Shown here in pieces: positions 22,489 through 22,874 of a DNA stretch of 22,874 bases. Source of the DNA: JBCDBY01 sp039182715. Its GTDB lineage: Bacteria > Planctomycetota > PLA2. Position numbers and translations under genes: made by a program. The notes under the pieces are model-generated. The model searched no databases. It saw only the letters and a program-made list of their open reading frames with translations, and was not told the DNA's origin. How positions within the stretch are numbered: position 1 is the first letter of the stretch; every line of letters begins with the position of its first letter. The stretch is taken from NCBI GenBank assembly GCA_039182715.1, contig JBCDBY010000030.1, positions 1-22,874 on the forward strand, read 5' to 3'.

Positions 22489-22874
22489 GTTGGGACTCTT
22501 CGACTCCGGGGCGTGTTGTGCCGAGGTTGGGGGTTGTCGACGACTTCGACAAGCCGGCGGCTTACTTGTCCGCCATAGCTCGCGCAGCGGGCGACGGCGG
22601 GCGCCGTTGGGACCTTTCGACTCCGGGGCGTGTTGTGCCGAGGTTGGGAGTCGTCGACGACTTCGGCAAGCCGGCGGCTTACTTGTCCGCCAGAGCCTGC
22701 GCAACGGGCCTGCCGCGCCATAGCCCGCGCAGCGGGCGACGGCGGGCGACGGCGGGCGACGTTGGGACTCTTCGACTCCGGAGTGTGTTGTGCCCAAGTT
22801 GGGGGGGCGTCTACGACCTCGACAAGCCAGTGGCTTACTTGTCCGCCATAGCTCGCGCAGCGGGTGATGGTGGG
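22489..22874. repeat. Intergenic repeat array, three copies, cut by the window edge
   Basis: Copies begin at GTTGGGAC in 22489, 22606 and 22761, so spacing is 117 and 155 bp. Shared blocks are TCTTCGACTCCGG (altered in copy 2), GTGTTGTGCC, GTCGACGACTTCG, CAAGCCGGCGGCTTACTTGT, CCGCCATAGCTCGCGCAGCGG and GCGACGGCGGGC. The extra length of copy 2 is an internal partial duplication of the CGCGCAGCGGGCGACGG block. Copy 3 is the most diverged and runs off the end. ORFs through it on either strand simply translate the repeat. I see no gene. Confidence 0.85.

Noticed and set aside
22482..22797. Arg/Pro-rich ORFs of 67-167 residues at the right end
   Set aside because: They translate the intergenic repeat copies, repeat with its period and have no ribosome site.
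22489..22874. CRISPR array
   Set aside because: Units are over 100 bp, diverge throughout and have no short conserved repeat with unique spacers; no cas gene is present.

Overview
The window is high-GC DNA with tightly packed, often overlapping genes and frequent GTG starts. It looks like a free-living, sunlight-exposed Gram-negative bacterium. I cannot fix the phylum: the xanthorhodopsin-like rhodopsin, class II photolyase, HutU/HutI plus a fused formiminotransferase-cyclodeaminase and the M48 protease fit several high-GC phyla. The SbcC/SbcD-like pair resembles actinobacterial versions.

Layout. (1) 1-350: gene-poor left edge ending in the 3' part of a tRNA-Leu-like gene (minus strand), without its 5' half. 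(2) 351-1384 (-): SPFH membrane protein followed by a 55-residue ribbon-helix-helix protein, behind a palindromic promoter region. (3) 1486-4376 (+): hutU-hutI of histidine degradation. (4) 4324-10689 (-): a rhodopsin phototrophy operon in the order rhodopsin, crtE, crtI, crtB, crtY, blh. It encodes the whole route from prenyl diphosphates through GGPP, phytoene, lycopene and beta-carotene to retinal, plus the opsin. A C(UUCG)G-capped hairpin separates the opsin from the biosynthetic genes. (5) 10809-13136 (+): a divergent gene fusing a class II CPD photolyase to a renalase-like FAD oxidoreductase. (6) 13133-15040 (-): M48 membrane metalloprotease. (7) 15099-15536 (+): guanine-deaminase-like enzyme. 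(8) 15848-19581 (+): SbcD-like nuclease and SbcC/Rad50-like ATPase, bounded on both sides by short tandem repeats. (9) 19624-20859 (-): a stand-alone N6-adenine DNA methyltransferase. (10) 20898-22193 (+): formiminotransferase-cyclodeaminase, which consumes the product of the hutU-hutI branch. (11) 22194-22874: no ordinary gene, but a highly structured probable small RNA with two strong terminators, then a roughly 117-155 bp repeat array running off the edge.

How it fits together. The central 4.3-13.1 kb block is a light-handling locus: a predicted green-absorbing proton pump, its retinal supply and a UV-damage repair enzyme share one divergent control region. The opsin has Trp where carotenoid-antenna rhodopsins have Gly, and the cluster has no ketolase or hydroxylase, so the carotenoid is predicted to serve only as retinal precursor. 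The flanking hut and ftcD genes are parts of one catabolic pathway separated by about 16.5 kb. The items most worth following up are the photolyase-oxidoreductase fusion, the structured RNA at 22.2-22.4 kb and the hairpin inside the rhodopsin operon.
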